Assembly (NCBI GenBank): GCA_023398955.1
Contig: JAEWRL010000189.1
Span: forward strand, 1-64,000
Reading direction: 5' to 3'
Length of the DNA: 64,000 nt
Source of the DNA: Pseudomonadota bacterium
GTDB taxonomy: Bacteria; Myxococcota_A; Polyangia; Polyangiales; Polyangiaceae
Both the position numbers and the translations under genes were made by a program. The notes beneath the pieces are model-generated. The model had not been told where the DNA came from. It made no database searches and saw only the letters and a program-made list of their open reading frames with translations. How positions within the stretch are numbered: the first letter of the stretch is position 1; each line of letters starts with the position of its first letter. Shown here piece after piece: positions 8,957 through 17,945 of the stretch.

Positions 8957-10711
8957 TCATGCAAGGAGCGCCCAGTCCGAGGTAAATAGCACGTACACGA
9001 CGATGGCACCGTTGGTCACGGCATGTGCGACGATAGCATCAGAGAGACGGCGACGGGCCATGACTATGGCACCATATGCCACCCCAGCCATGGCGCCGAG
9101 CCACCACTGCTGGTGAAGAACGCCAAAAGCCAGCGACGAAACAGCCAATGCGACGAGAGAGACTCTGCGATAGTCGACGCCCTCGAACTCTTTTGAGACA
9201 AGTCGCCGCATGAGGTAGCCCCGGAAGGCAAGCTCTTCGACGATCGGAATCGTAATGACCGTCCCTATCACGCGAAAGGCAAGCCAGGTGCCCGCGAGGG
9301 GCGTAGGCAACCTTGCGAGCCTCTCGGCGAGCGCTGAGGCGTCGCCCTCACTTCCCGGATTGAACCAAGCAATCCAAACGGCTGCCACGGCGAGACCGAC
9401 GCCCAGAGCGAGCCATGGTATGCCTCGCTGCTCTGCTGCCATAGCGGAGTAATGGCGGCGACCCGCGACCAGAACGGCAGCCGCCGCGAGGACGCGAACG
9501 GGATAGAGCCAATCGAATCCGCTGGTGAACAATCCACTGAACAGGGTGGTGGCGATAACGACGACCAGCGGCATCACATAGGGAACGGCGGGGTTCGCCG
9601 AGGATTCTCCAGGGTTCTGCTGTGCCGCGGCCTCTAAGGACTGCGCCTCAGCACTAGCAACCAGATTCGGCTCGCTCCGCCTCCCGAGGGGAAGAGCGAT
9701 CGGCTGGGGCGCTGCGGGTATGCTGAAGTACACCGACCGACGAGCGATCCAAACGGCTGCCAAGGCGACCAGAGTGAAGAAGACCCATCCGGCTTTCGAA
9801 TGGAAGCCGCCCAAAGCGACTTCGGGCGAGACCCAGGTGCCCAGGGCGATCAGGGCCGTCACTCGGATAACATTGAGGCCAAAGGTGCTGAGCAAGGAGA
9901 GTGGTAGCAACAGCAAGGCGCGTGGCCAACGGAGGTCGGCGCGCTCCAGGTACAGGAATACCCCCATGAACGCGGCCATGAGTCCCATGCCCTCGATTCC
10001 GGAGCACACCGGCGCGATATCCACGAAGAAGCGCGAAGTGCCAACCTGAGCCAACTCAGGAGCGGCAACCGGATCGCTGGCGATTACCGTGAGCAGGGCG
10101 TGCACGAGCTCGAGGGTTATCCAGGTGGCAGGACGCGAAATGTGTTGCGCAAGGAGGCCAGCGCCCCATGCCACGAGCCCGGTGGCACTCCCTATCACCA
10201 ACGCGCGGCGGGCGGTCCAAGCGACCCTCCTGAGCTCTTGCATGTTCCAAAGGCTCAGAGCGAGGGCCAGAACACCGGCCCCTGAAAGGACGGTCGCCGC
10301 GAGAAGCCACAAGAGGGGTGAGAGCTCCGGATAGGCTAGACCGCGCGTTATCGCGCTGACGGCTCCGAACGCGCCGGCCATGAGGACCCCGTGCGCTGCG
10401 CCGCACATCCAGCGGCGCGGCGGCGGGGCGCTCCACCGGGAGAGCTCACCCGCGGCATAGGTGCCGCCTCGACCACCTGCCATCCAGGCTCCGAGAACGA
10501 TCAGGAACGCCAGTGGTGCAACAGACCCTATACCCCCAAGGAGCCCTTCGATCCCGGCTGGTCCGAGAACGTCCCGAGCGTCGATGCTGTAGCTCAAGAA
10601 CAAGTACTCTGCCCCGAGGACGCCGAGGAACACCAACAATGCTGGAACGGGCTTCGAGGTCACTGTTGCTGCCGGCGTGGTAGCACCCTCGATTACCCCG
10701 CGCGTGCTCAC
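8957..10711 (-). CDS. xrtE: Exosortase E/CAAX-type protease fusion (VPEID-CTERM system)
   Basis: This 584-residue polytopic membrane protein combines an exosortase with a CPBP (CAAX-like) intramembrane protease. The exosortase triad is visible: Cys236 in VCSGIEGMG, Arg283 in LNVIRVTAL, and His304 in GGFHSKAGW. The C-terminal part has the CPBP motif EELAFRG (Glu492, Glu493, Arg497) and later His533 and His563. This pairing is the hallmark of the XrtE subtype, which recognises VPEID-CTERM proteins and cleaves/transfers them at the outer face of the inner membrane. The GTG start overlaps the stop of the TPR lipoprotein gene (GTGA), and the likely substrate is the first gene of the same operon. 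Confidence 0.92.
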   Translation of the reverse strand: MSTRGVIEGATTPAATVTSKPVPALLVFLGVLGAEYLFLSYSIDARDVLGPAGIEGLLGGIGSVAPLAFLIVLGAWMAGGRGGTYAAGELSRWSAPPPRRWMCGAAHGVLMAGAFGAVSAITRGLAYPELSPLLWLLAATVLSGAGVLALALSLWNMQELRRVAWTARRALVIGSATGLVAWGAGLLAQHISRPATWITLELVHALLTVIASDPVAAPELAQVGTSRFFVDIAPVCSGIEGMGLMAAFMGVFLYLERADLRWPRALLLLPLSLLSTFGLNVIRVTALIALGTWVSPEVALGGFHSKAGWVFFTLVALAAVWIARRSVYFSIPAAPQPIALPLGRRSEPNLVASAEAQSLEAAAQQNPGESSANPAVPYVMPLVVVIATTLFSGLFTSGFDWLYPVRVLAAAAVLVAGRRHYSAMAAEQRGIPWLALGVGLAVAAVWIAWFNPGSEGDASALAERLARLPTPLAGTWLAFRVIGTVITIPIVEELAFRGYLMRRLVSKEFEGVDYRRVSLVALAVSSLAFGVLHQQWWLGAMAGVAYGAIVMARRRLSDAIVAHAVTNGAIVVYVLFTSDWALLA

Positions 10712-12762
10712 GTTTTTCCTCCTAGGGCCTTGCGAGCTGCATCAGCCTCGGGAAATGGCGCCCTCTGCGAGAGGGCTTCGCCCAGGAGTCGTCTGCCTCG
10801 ATCCTGCTCACCGGCGGCCAAGAGGACCATGCCGAAGTGGTACTTCGATGACGGATCGGACAGCTTTGGATGCGCTTCTTCCAGCAAGCGACGAGCTCTC
10901 GCGAGGTCTTCAGGTTTGCCGCGACGGAAGAGCGTCCATCCTAGTGTGTCGGTAACCTCGGGCTTCGCGGGGGCAAGGCGATGGGCCTTCTCTGCCAGGG
11001 CAACAGCCCTCTCCGAGTCGCCGAGCTCATCAGCGTAGAGCATGGCCGCGTTGTTGAGCGCGACCACGTCGGAGCTGGCTACTTCCAGGAGTCGCTCGTA
11101 GGTCGCAACAGCCTCCTGCCCACGACCGAGCTTCCTCAGCAGGCGAGCAAGCTGCGCCAACAACTGAGTCGACCGTGGCAGCGTTCTCAACCCCTCACGA
11201 AGTGCGGCGGTAGCCTCCGAAGGACCCTTATGCGCTTCCAGTGCGTCCGCCAATCCGAGCCAGAGGCGGGGGTCCGCCGGTACGGCCTTGACGCTCGCCC
11301 GGAGGGTCTGTTCGCGTGCGGCTGCACCTTCCAAACGTTCCTTTGCGTGAGCGAAAAGAAGCCAGAGCCGGGCTTGTGCCCGCTCGTCTCCCTCCTTCGC
11401 CGTCTGCTCGATACCCGCCCGGATGGCCTTGAAAGCAGTCTCCATGTCACCGCCCTCGAGTTCGATCGCTACCAGAATGGAAAGCGCACGAGGATTCGTT
11501 GAATCGCGATGCAACGCGGTATCCAGGTGGGCCCTTGCCTCTTCTGCGCGCCCAGCCTCAAGCTCCGCGGTCGCGAGCAACTCGAGGAGAGGTATCGGCG
11601 CGCTCTCGTTGGCCAGCGGCTTCAACCGGGCCGCGGCCGCGTGCGCGTCGCCAGCGACCAGCGCCATCTGCGCCAGAGCCAACTGCACCGCTAGGTTCTG
11701 AGGGTCGACCTTCTCGAGCCCTTCGAGCTCGGCCTTCGCGCGAAGCGGGTCGCCCCGGCGGCGAAGAGCCTCGGCCAACATGATTCGAAGCCGGACCGCA
11801 TCGACAGAGCGCGGATCACCGGCGCCCGCCAGAGCTCGCCGCAAGCTCGAGACCGCGCTCGGGTCATCCGTGCTGAACGCATGCTCGGCGCGCAACCTGG
11901 ACAGGGCGGGGTCCTCGACGCTCGTGGGTAGAAGGCCGAGCATTCTCCCCGTCAGCTCGTGCATACCGAGGGCATGGGTCAGGACGACCGCTTGGCGTAG
12001 TACCTGCGGGTTTCGGCTTTCCTGCGCAAGGCGCTCGAGCAGCCAAACGGAGACTTGGCATTGCTCCGCGCGCAGTGCGAGCGACGCCAACGCCAGCGCC
12101 GACCGATCCGAGCGCAGAGGGGCTCCCTGGGCCGCGGCAATCGCGCGGCGGGCTTCTTCGTGCGCGCCGAGTGCCCTGAACAAAGCTGCGCGTGCGACGT
12201 GCAGCTCCGCCGGAACGGGACGGGACCGCGCCTCTGTCGGCCTAGACTCCGGCCAACCCCGAATACGGCCAAGCGCGGCCTGGTGAGCTGCCTCGTCACG
12301 CGCCAGCAGAGCCCCTAAGAGAACCGCTTGAAGCTCGTGCGGTTCCACGGCGAGGACGCGCTCGACATTAGCGCTTGCTTGCCGAAGGTCTCCCCGCATG
12401 ACTTGAACCCGCGCGAGGGGCAGCCATACGCCTGGATCGTCTCGGCTTGCAGCTGCCCGCTCGAGCTCTCGCTCTGCCTGCTCATACTCCCGCAGCCCCT
12501 CGTGAGCCAACGCTCGCGCCAGACGAACCCGACCGGAGTCACGCGCTTTGCTCAGCTGCTCAAGGGCCCTACGGGGATCCTCATGTAACAGCCGCAGCCC
12601 CTCTGCAAGATGTGGATCCGGCGGAGGCGCTTTCTCACAGCCGCCCAGCAGACACGACAAAAACAGCAAGGCCACGCCGGCCCCGCGTGCCAGCCTTGCT
12701 GGTACGCGCGGGGTCGGCTGCAGCCACCGCCATGATGCTCGAAAGCGGTGCCCGAGCAGCAA
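10708..12762 (-). CDS. TPR-repeat lipoprotein of the exosortase operon
   Basis: This protein is about 684 residues and almost wholly made of tetratricopeptide repeats (alternating A/L/E/R helices with repeated A-x-x-L-A and L-x-P). The segment GVALLFLSCLLGGC is a lipoprotein signal with Cys about 42 residues from the chosen start, so the TPR solenoid should be anchored in the periplasm. The frame extends upstream to 12846 inside the preceding gene; I chose the TTG at 12762, five bases after that gene's stop, but GTG 12675 is another candidate and no strong Shine-Dalgarno decides it. A large TPR lipoprotein (PrsT-like) is a regular partner of exosortase/exopolysaccharide loci. It overlaps the exosortase start by four bases. 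Confidence 0.8.
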   Translation of the reverse strand: MLLGHRFRASWRWLQPTPRVPARLARGAGVALLFLSCLLGGCEKAPPPDPHLAEGLRLLHEDPRRALEQLSKARDSGRVRLARALAHEGLREYEQAERELERAAASRDDPGVWLPLARVQVMRGDLRQASANVERVLAVEPHELQAVLLGALLARDEAAHQAALGRIRGWPESRPTEARSRPVPAELHVARAALFRALGAHEEARRAIAAAQGAPLRSDRSALALASLALRAEQCQVSVWLLERLAQESRNPQVLRQAVVLTHALGMHELTGRMLGLLPTSVEDPALSRLRAEHAFSTDDPSAVSSLRRALAGAGDPRSVDAVRLRIMLAEALRRRGDPLRAKAELEGLEKVDPQNLAVQLALAQMALVAGDAHAAAARLKPLANESAPIPLLELLATAELEAGRAEEARAHLDTALHRDSTNPRALSILVAIELEGGDMETAFKAIRAGIEQTAKEGDERAQARLWLLFAHAKERLEGAAAREQTLRASVKAVPADPRLWLGLADALEAHKGPSEATAALREGLRTLPRSTQLLAQLARLLRKLGRGQEAVATYERLLEVASSDVVALNNAAMLYADELGDSERAVALAEKAHRLAPAKPEVTDTLGWTLFRRGKPEDLARARRLLEEAHPKLSDPSSKYHFGMVLLAAGEQDRGRRLLGEALSQRAPFPEADAARKALGGKT

Positions 12763-12766
12763 GGAC

Positions 12767-13384
12767 TCAGGCAGCCTCGGCACGACGACGACGACGCGGC
12801 GCGAACATCGCGAGACCGCCAAACACAAGAGCCAGCGATGCAGCACCCGAGCCCGGATCCAGCTCGGGTACTGCGGTCCCGGACTGGTTGAGGGACGTGA
12901 GCCCCGCCATCACGCTGCCCCCGCGGAAGGGCCCCACTCCGATGCGAAGGGTAGCGCCATCCTGGAGGGACAAGGTCGTTGGCAGGGAGCCTGACGAGAT
13001 GTCCTGCCCCGGAAGATAGAGCGAGAACCACATCCCTCGGTCGAATCCCGCTATTCCCAGATTCTCAGAATAGGCGTTGCTCGACAACATTCTGCTGCCA
13101 CCGGTCCGGTCAAGTTCATGAACATCCAGCTTGACTCCTTCGGTGGCGAAGGTGAGCCCTCCGAGATGGTATCCCACCTCCGTGTCGTAAGAGAAGGAAC
13201 CCGTCAAGGGACCTTCGGTTGGGACGCCGACACGGGACAGTGCCCACTCGGACCCATAGACAGCGTCAATCTCCGCTTCGAAATCGTACTCGACCAAGGC
13301 GGCATGAGCGTTCGCCGAGAACGCGACGCCGCACAACGCGACAGCGCCGCTGAGTGCAGCAGCGACATAGGGTTTTCGATACAT
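12767..13384 (-). CDS. VPELD-CTERM (VPEID-type) exosortase substrate protein
   Basis: This 205-residue exported protein starts with a signal peptide (MYRKPYVAAALSGAVALCG, cleavage near AHA/A at about 28). At 172-205 it ends in a tripartite sorting signal: VPELDPGS, a hydrophobic helix of about 16 residues, then APRRRRR and AEAA. The motif differs by one residue from the VPEID consensus recognised by XrtE, whose gene lies two genes downstream. The body (28-170) is beta-rich with many G, S and T and resembles short PEP-CTERM-type surface proteins without a known enzyme motif. AGGA lies about ten bases before the ATG. It heads the operon, so substrate, TPR lipoprotein and sortase should be co-expressed. 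Confidence 0.9.
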   Translation of the reverse strand: MYRKPYVAAALSGAVALCGVAFSANAHAALVEYDFEAEIDAVYGSEWALSRVGVPTEGPLTGSFSYDTEVGYHLGGLTFATEGVKLDVHELDRTGGSRMLSSNAYSENLGIAGFDRGMWFSLYLPGQDISSGSLPTTLSLQDGATLRIGVGPFRGGSVMAGLTSLNQSGTAVPELDPGSGAASLALVFGGLAMFAPRRRRRAEAA

Positions 13385-13542
13385 TTTGGTTTATTCCTCT
13401 TGTTTCCTGCAGGTTGAAGGGTGATGGGATTGGAGGTGCAGCCGCCGCGAAGACAGCGAGCCACGAGGTAAGTCATTCTCCTGAATAGGGTGGGGTCAAT
13501 CCTTGAACGCCCGTCGTACCAACGATTGACACATTTGTCGTG

Positions 13543-13557
13543 GCATCGTTAGAGCCA
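13543..13557 (-). promoter_or_regulatory. Sigma-54-like promoter of the exosortase operon
   Basis: On the minus strand this site reads TGGCTCTAACGATGC. It has the invariant GG and GC ten bases apart and matches TGGCxC...TGC of the sigma-54 -24/-12 consensus. The predicted start near 13531 would give a leader of about 147 bases to the ATG at 13384. Known PEP-CTERM/exosortase genes are often under RpoN control with a PrsR-type activator, which fits. No activator gene is in the window. Confidence 0.5.
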
Positions 13558-13641
13558 GCACGGATGACACATGAGGCAGGATCGCTTTGCTGAATCTTGC
13601 CCGGCTGTCGGAGCGCACCCGGACGCCCATGGGCGTGCTGG

Positions 13642-14862
13642 TTACGCGAGCCGCAGACGGCCTTCGGAGTCGAACTCGAGCGGGGCCAAACGGCCAGTGA
13701 GAGTCAGTCCCGGAGTGCTGCGAACCTCGGCCACCAACGCCTCAGAAACCCAGAGACGTGCCAGGTCACGCGTGTTGGCAGCAAGCACGATTCGTGCCTC
13801 GTGCGCTTCCCGAGGAAGCGTCACTTCCATGGCAGCACGATCGGTGGGGACAGCCATGGGAATCTTGGCGGCGCTATAGTTCCGAGCCGCAACGCAGTTC
13901 GCGTAGGTATCGGCGACATTGATTTTGTCGCGTAACCTTTGAGTAATGATATCCGCATATCCCACGCCAATTGCGTTACCGCGGCTAGCGTCAGTCAGAT
14001 CAAGGGCTGCGAGGGTGCGGAACGCTGGGCAAACTGGCCCTCCAGCGCGCCGCCAGAACCCGACTACGTTGACATCCATGCCAGTGCCACTGATGTCCTT
14101 CCCAATCTCGCGCAGGACCAGGAGGTCGAGCGGCTCCAGTGGAATTCGTGGAAAGTGTCGCCACGCCTGCTCCAGCAGTGCTGCCTCCTCCTGCTCGATG
14201 CATGGTGCGGGAATTGCCCGGACTATCGCCGGTTCGTGCATTCCGTTCTCGACGATACCGATTCCGAGAACGACTGGCAGCACCGACAGCACCACGCTTG
14301 CCACCTGGGGAATCGTGTCTCGCAGTCCGGCACCGTGTATGACCGCTGCCCCTCGAGCCTTGCCGAAACCAACCGAAAGCATTTTCAAGATTCCGCTTTC
14401 CCAGCGGTTGCGAAACGCCGTGTGTGGTTTGATGCGGTTGATCGCGACGATCGCATCCGATTTTGCGGCGGGGGCGTCAAAGAACACCGGCACTCCGCCG
14501 CCCGTCATGCCGATCTGAACTGGATCCACGTCGCTCAGTATGGGCACGCCGGTACGCTCACTACCGAGCCCGAACCCTACGAGCACCTGCCGCTGTCCCT
14601 CGGCTGTGCCGCCGCCATGGCTGCCCATGGCGGGCACTAGGAAAGGCTGCGCACCCAGCTGCTGAAGCGACTCGATGACGGCCACCGTGATCTCGCGAAT
14701 GCCGGAGATGCCGCGGCTTCCCACACCAATCGCGACGCGCATACCAGGACGAATACTCTGGAGAGCACCGCTCGCTCTCAACTCCTCTCGGATATGCGAG
14801 GCGATGTCACCGATCCGGTCGGTAGTGACAGCCTGCAGGACTGGGGCGAACTCCGGCAGCAT
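13642..14862 (-). CDS. LarA-domain (DUF2088) protein, lactate-racemase-like
   Basis: This 406-residue cytoplasmic protein belongs to the LarA-like DUF2088 family. Visible family blocks are RVAIGVGSRGI, PFLVPAMGSHGGGTAEGQ, INRIKPHTAFR, and GILKMLSVGFGKARGA. Characterised LarA enzymes use a nickel-pincer cofactor attached to a Lys and racemise alpha-hydroxy acids; many relatives have unknown substrates. No LarB, LarC or LarE maturation gene is in the window, so the activity is unproved. It follows the lytic transglycosylase gene by 12 bases on the same strand and is the last gene of the long leftward array. Confidence 0.78.
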   Translation of the reverse strand: MLPEFAPVLQAVTTDRIGDIASHIREELRASGALQSIRPGMRVAIGVGSRGISGIREITVAVIESLQQLGAQPFLVPAMGSHGGGTAEGQRQVLVGFGLGSERTGVPILSDVDPVQIGMTGGGVPVFFDAPAAKSDAIVAINRIKPHTAFRNRWESGILKMLSVGFGKARGAAVIHGAGLRDTIPQVASVVLSVLPVVLGIGIVENGMHEPAIVRAIPAPCIEQEEAALLEQAWRHFPRIPLEPLDLLVLREIGKDISGTGMDVNVVGFWRRAGGPVCPAFRTLAALDLTDASRGNAIGVGYADIITQRLRDKINVADTYANCVAARNYSAAKIPMAVPTDRAAMEVTLPREAHEARIVLAANTRDLARLWVSEALVAEVRSTPGLTLTGRLAPLEFDSEGRLRLA

Positions 14863-14874
14863 GGCTGCTCAGGA

Positions 14875-17328
14875 CTAGCCGCCCACCTTCACCGGCAGCA
14901 CCATGGCGTCGTGGGCCGACTCTGGATGGTACAAGAACGCGTAGGTGGCACGGCTCGCGAGGACGCGCTTTGTGTACCTATGAGTTTCCCGGAAGGGGAT
15001 GAGCTCGACCCAGATGTCGAAATCGGCGTCGGGGCGCTCTCGCCGCCAACGCCTGGGCCTCCCTGGCCCGGCATTGTAACCTGGGATTGCCAGTAGCGGA
15101 TTAGCGGCAAACTGGGTCGAGAGGTCTCCGAGTATTCGACACCCCAGTGCAATGTTGACCGTTGGCTGCTTCAACGCCGTTCCACTCCAGGGCAACCCCA
15201 GCGGCGCAGCATAGGCCCTCGCGGTTGGCACGATGATCTGCATCAGACCGTATGCATTGGCGTGGCTGACCACGGCGGGCTGGAACGCCGATTCCTCCCG
15301 CATCACGCCGTAGGCCAGATACTCGGGGACTTGATGGCGCTCAGCCTCGCGCTGCACGATATTGAGATAAGGTCGGGGGAAGGCGATCTGCCAGGCACGC
15401 ATCCAGTCGCCCGCAGGCCACTGGCTCAGCCAGTCGGTGAGAAGCCCCCGAGCAAGGCGGTGGGCGAGACCTGCAACTCCGGCACGCTCGTAGAGCAGAG
15501 CGACTCCCCAAAGCACACTCGGCGCACGGCTACCCTCCGATAGCTTAGCGGCTTCAATCTCGCGCCTCGCCCACTCTGTCTCACCGACGCGCAACAGCTC
15601 CATGGCACGACGAAACTCGGGCAGGTCGAACTCCGGCCTGTGCTCGAACGCGAATGGAGCCTCGGTCGCCCGATCCAGAGCCTCATTCAGGACCGTTCGC
15701 GCGTGATGGGGATCATCTCGCACCAGACGGGAGTAAGCTTGGAGCATGTAGTAGCTCAAGGGGAGCTCTCGAACCAGGTCGACCAAGTCGCTCAGCCCCT
15801 GCTCTTTCTGGCCCAGCTCGATCCGAGCTCGCGCGAGAAAGTAGCGCTCACGACCGGAGAACTCCTGACCCCGGAGGACATCCGTGCGCTCGACAATCGC
15901 AGATGCGCGTTCGAGGACGCTGGCAGCACCCGACCAATCGCCCTTGTCCATACGGCGCAGTGCGAGGAAGAACACCCCATCGAGCATCATGTCGCCCTGG
16001 GGATAGTCCTCGGGCATGTGCGTCAGCATCTCCGTGAAGCGCGCCTCCACTCCGCGATCGAGCCACATTTTCGCACCGAGCAAGCGCGCATCGTCCGCAA
16101 GACGGTGCTCTGGTGCTTCCCGCTCCAGTTGCTCGAAGTGGCGAATGGCTTCCATCTTCCTGCCGTCGGCGTCGCCATACTTGCCTGCAAGGTACAGCAT
16201 GCGGGCACGGAGATCCGTGTCCACCGCGCAGCGTGCCAGGGCGGATACAAGCAAGTCTCGCGCTCGCCCCCAATGCCGTCCGCCAGCTAGCGCCTTGGCC
16301 CGAAGCATGCGCGCTTCACAGGCAAGAGGCCCCGAAGCATCCGGGTCATCATCCGCACCCAACAACTCTTGCGCAAGCAGGTCCGCCCGCTCGAAGCTCC
16401 TCCGCTCCACGAGCGCTCGAAGAAGGACCAACCGCTGTGCCGCGGACAGAGGCGCCAACCGCACCTCATCTGAAGGACTGAGGAGAGACAATGCCAGTTG
16501 CTCTAGCTCGATGGCGCGAGCCAGCTGTGCGTCACTCCCCTCCTGCAGGACTATGATGCGACGCACTGCTGTCAACGCTTCGGCCACATTCGCCGAACTG
16601 CAGGTGCCGCTTCGTTCCGCGCTTGCGTCCACGTTGCGCGCCGTCAAAGGGGGCTCGCACTCAAGGAGCGCACTAGCGAGAGCCAGCGATACCTCTGGCA
16701 ACTCCGCGCCGGGCACCCCTAACGACAGCGCTCGCCGCCAGGCGTCAACGGCCAACGGAATCTCACCCGCTTTCCTGGCAGCGGTCGCCCGAACGAGCAG
16801 CGTCGCGAGACCGACAGGACCCTTCGGAGGTTCCGCGGGGAGCAACTCGAGAGCCGCTCGCGGCGTTCCCCCGCCGCTCAGAGCCCGCGCTTGACCCAGG
16901 CGAGCATAGTGGGCAAGAATCCATGGCTGGCTCGCTGCCACTCGATAGGCGCCCGCCGCAGCCCCATAGTCCGCCGCCGATTCAAATAGTCGCCCTAGCA
17001 GGAGGTGCCATCGTAGCGAGTCGACTCCGGCAGGTTTGTTGGCGCGAACCCATGCTTGAACGGTATGTGCGGCAGCGCGACCATCTCCGCGCTCGAGCGC
17101 TTCCGCCGCCGGGCCGAGAGCTGGCATGGCAAGCAGCGGCTCGAACGCCTCCAGATCAAGCCCGGCACTCGCGACGACCTGAGCCGCCTCTGCGACGCGC
17201 TCGGAAGACGCGTTCAGCGCTCGAGGCGCCGTCGGCACCTGCTCCTGTACCGCTCCGGGTGCCAGCGGAGCTGAGCAGCCCATTGCCAAGCCGCCAATGA
17301 CAAGACAGCGGACTCCGCTGCGCCTCAT
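14875..17328 (-). CDS. Slt-type lytic transglycosylase lipoprotein
   Basis: This 817-residue protein has a lipoprotein signal (MRRSGVRCLVIGGLAMGC, Cys18), a long alpha-helical superhelix with TPR-like repeats (about 60-640), and a C-terminal SLT domain. Catalytic Glu679 lies in VMREESAF; the following HANAYGLMQI and GYNAGPGRPRRW are the classic Slt70 motifs. It should cut the MurNAc-GlcNAc glycan backbone, forming 1,6-anhydro ends, while attached in the periplasm. The ATG overlaps the stop of the upstream coiled-coil gene (ATGA), so those two are coupled. I chose this start because it directly precedes the signal peptide; the frame runs on to 17427 without a better signal. Confidence 0.92.
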   Translation of the reverse strand: MRRSGVRCLVIGGLAMGCSAPLAPGAVQEQVPTAPRALNASSERVAEAAQVVASAGLDLEAFEPLLAMPALGPAAEALERGDGRAAAHTVQAWVRANKPAGVDSLRWHLLLGRLFESAADYGAAAGAYRVAASQPWILAHYARLGQARALSGGGTPRAALELLPAEPPKGPVGLATLLVRATAARKAGEIPLAVDAWRRALSLGVPGAELPEVSLALASALLECEPPLTARNVDASAERSGTCSSANVAEALTAVRRIIVLQEGSDAQLARAIELEQLALSLLSPSDEVRLAPLSAAQRLVLLRALVERRSFERADLLAQELLGADDDPDASGPLACEARMLRAKALAGGRHWGRARDLLVSALARCAVDTDLRARMLYLAGKYGDADGRKMEAIRHFEQLEREAPEHRLADDARLLGAKMWLDRGVEARFTEMLTHMPEDYPQGDMMLDGVFFLALRRMDKGDWSGAASVLERASAIVERTDVLRGQEFSGRERYFLARARIELGQKEQGLSDLVDLVRELPLSYYMLQAYSRLVRDDPHHARTVLNEALDRATEAPFAFEHRPEFDLPEFRRAMELLRVGETEWARREIEAAKLSEGSRAPSVLWGVALLYERAGVAGLAHRLARGLLTDWLSQWPAGDWMRAWQIAFPRPYLNIVQREAERHQVPEYLAYGVMREESAFQPAVVSHANAYGLMQIIVPTARAYAAPLGLPWSGTALKQPTVNIALGCRILGDLSTQFAANPLLAIPGYNAGPGRPRRWRRERPDADFDIWVELIPFRETHRYTKRVLASRATYAFLYHPESAHDAMVLPVKVGG

Positions 17329-17822
17329 TGCTTCACCTGCACATTCCCGGATCCTTTGAGGCACCACCGTTCGAGAGCGTCTTGCTCCGCGGAATCTTCC
17401 GCGGCCCGAGTCTCGAGACGCTTCCATTTGCGAAAGTCGTCTTCGACTGCCTCGGACGCAACCATCGCCCGAGCAACTACCGAACCCGCCTCGTGCTCCC
17501 GCCGCCGCGCGCTGGCCAGAGCCCCATCCGCGCGCCGTTCCGCCGCGACGAGTCGCGCCACTGAGCAGCGCAAGTCGTCCACATGATCCTGCGCCGCAAT
17601 CAGATCAGCCGCGCTCAGGCTCCCCTCGGTGCGCGCCGCGCAATGAATCTGCAAGACCCCATCCAGCACTCGCAGCTCCGCCATGCGCGCCTGGAGCGCA
17701 CTCTGTTTTCCGCCGCTCGCGGCGTGCACTGCCGCGACCTGATGCGCGAGGCGTTGCTGTGCCTCTTCGAGCCTCACGCGCCGCAGCATGCGTAGCGTCT
17801 CCCGGGTGTAGTGCCTACCCAT
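17325..17822 (-). CDS. Coiled-coil protein of unknown function
   Basis: This protein has 165 residues from the ATG at 17822 (MGRHYTRETLRMLRRVRLEE). Almost the entire sequence is predicted coiled coil rich in A, R, E and L with no signal peptide or membrane helix. Size and the opening R-x-L-x-x-x-R-x-x-x-x-E-x-A pattern recall FliJ/YscO-type stalk proteins, but I see no diagnostic motif, and no secretion or flagellar genes lie nearby. It is translationally coupled to the lytic transglycosylase (ATGA overlap), suggesting a shared envelope-related task. The frame is open to 17942, but the upstream residues look like noncoding translation. Confidence 0.6.
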   Translation of the reverse strand: MGRHYTRETLRMLRRVRLEEAQQRLAHQVAAVHAASGGKQSALQARMAELRVLDGVLQIHCAARTEGSLSAADLIAAQDHVDDLRCSVARLVAAERRADGALASARRREHEAGSVVARAMVASEAVEDDFRKWKRLETRAAEDSAEQDALERWCLKGSGNVQVKQ

Positions 17823-17945
17823 CACGCGCAACGGTAGCGCAGCTCTGTCTGTTGAGCGAAATCCCTGACCCCTACTCCGTGGCCGGCCCCACCGAACCGC
17901 AATTCCCGGGGCGCTCGCGGCGAAACCGTCGCTGTCGCCCAACCC

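Noticed and set aside
8603..8989. 128-codon frame as an intact gene after the sugar transferase
   Set aside because: Its start lies inside the upstream gene, only the middle matches a transposase, and a catalytic Asp is lost; kept as a pseudogene.
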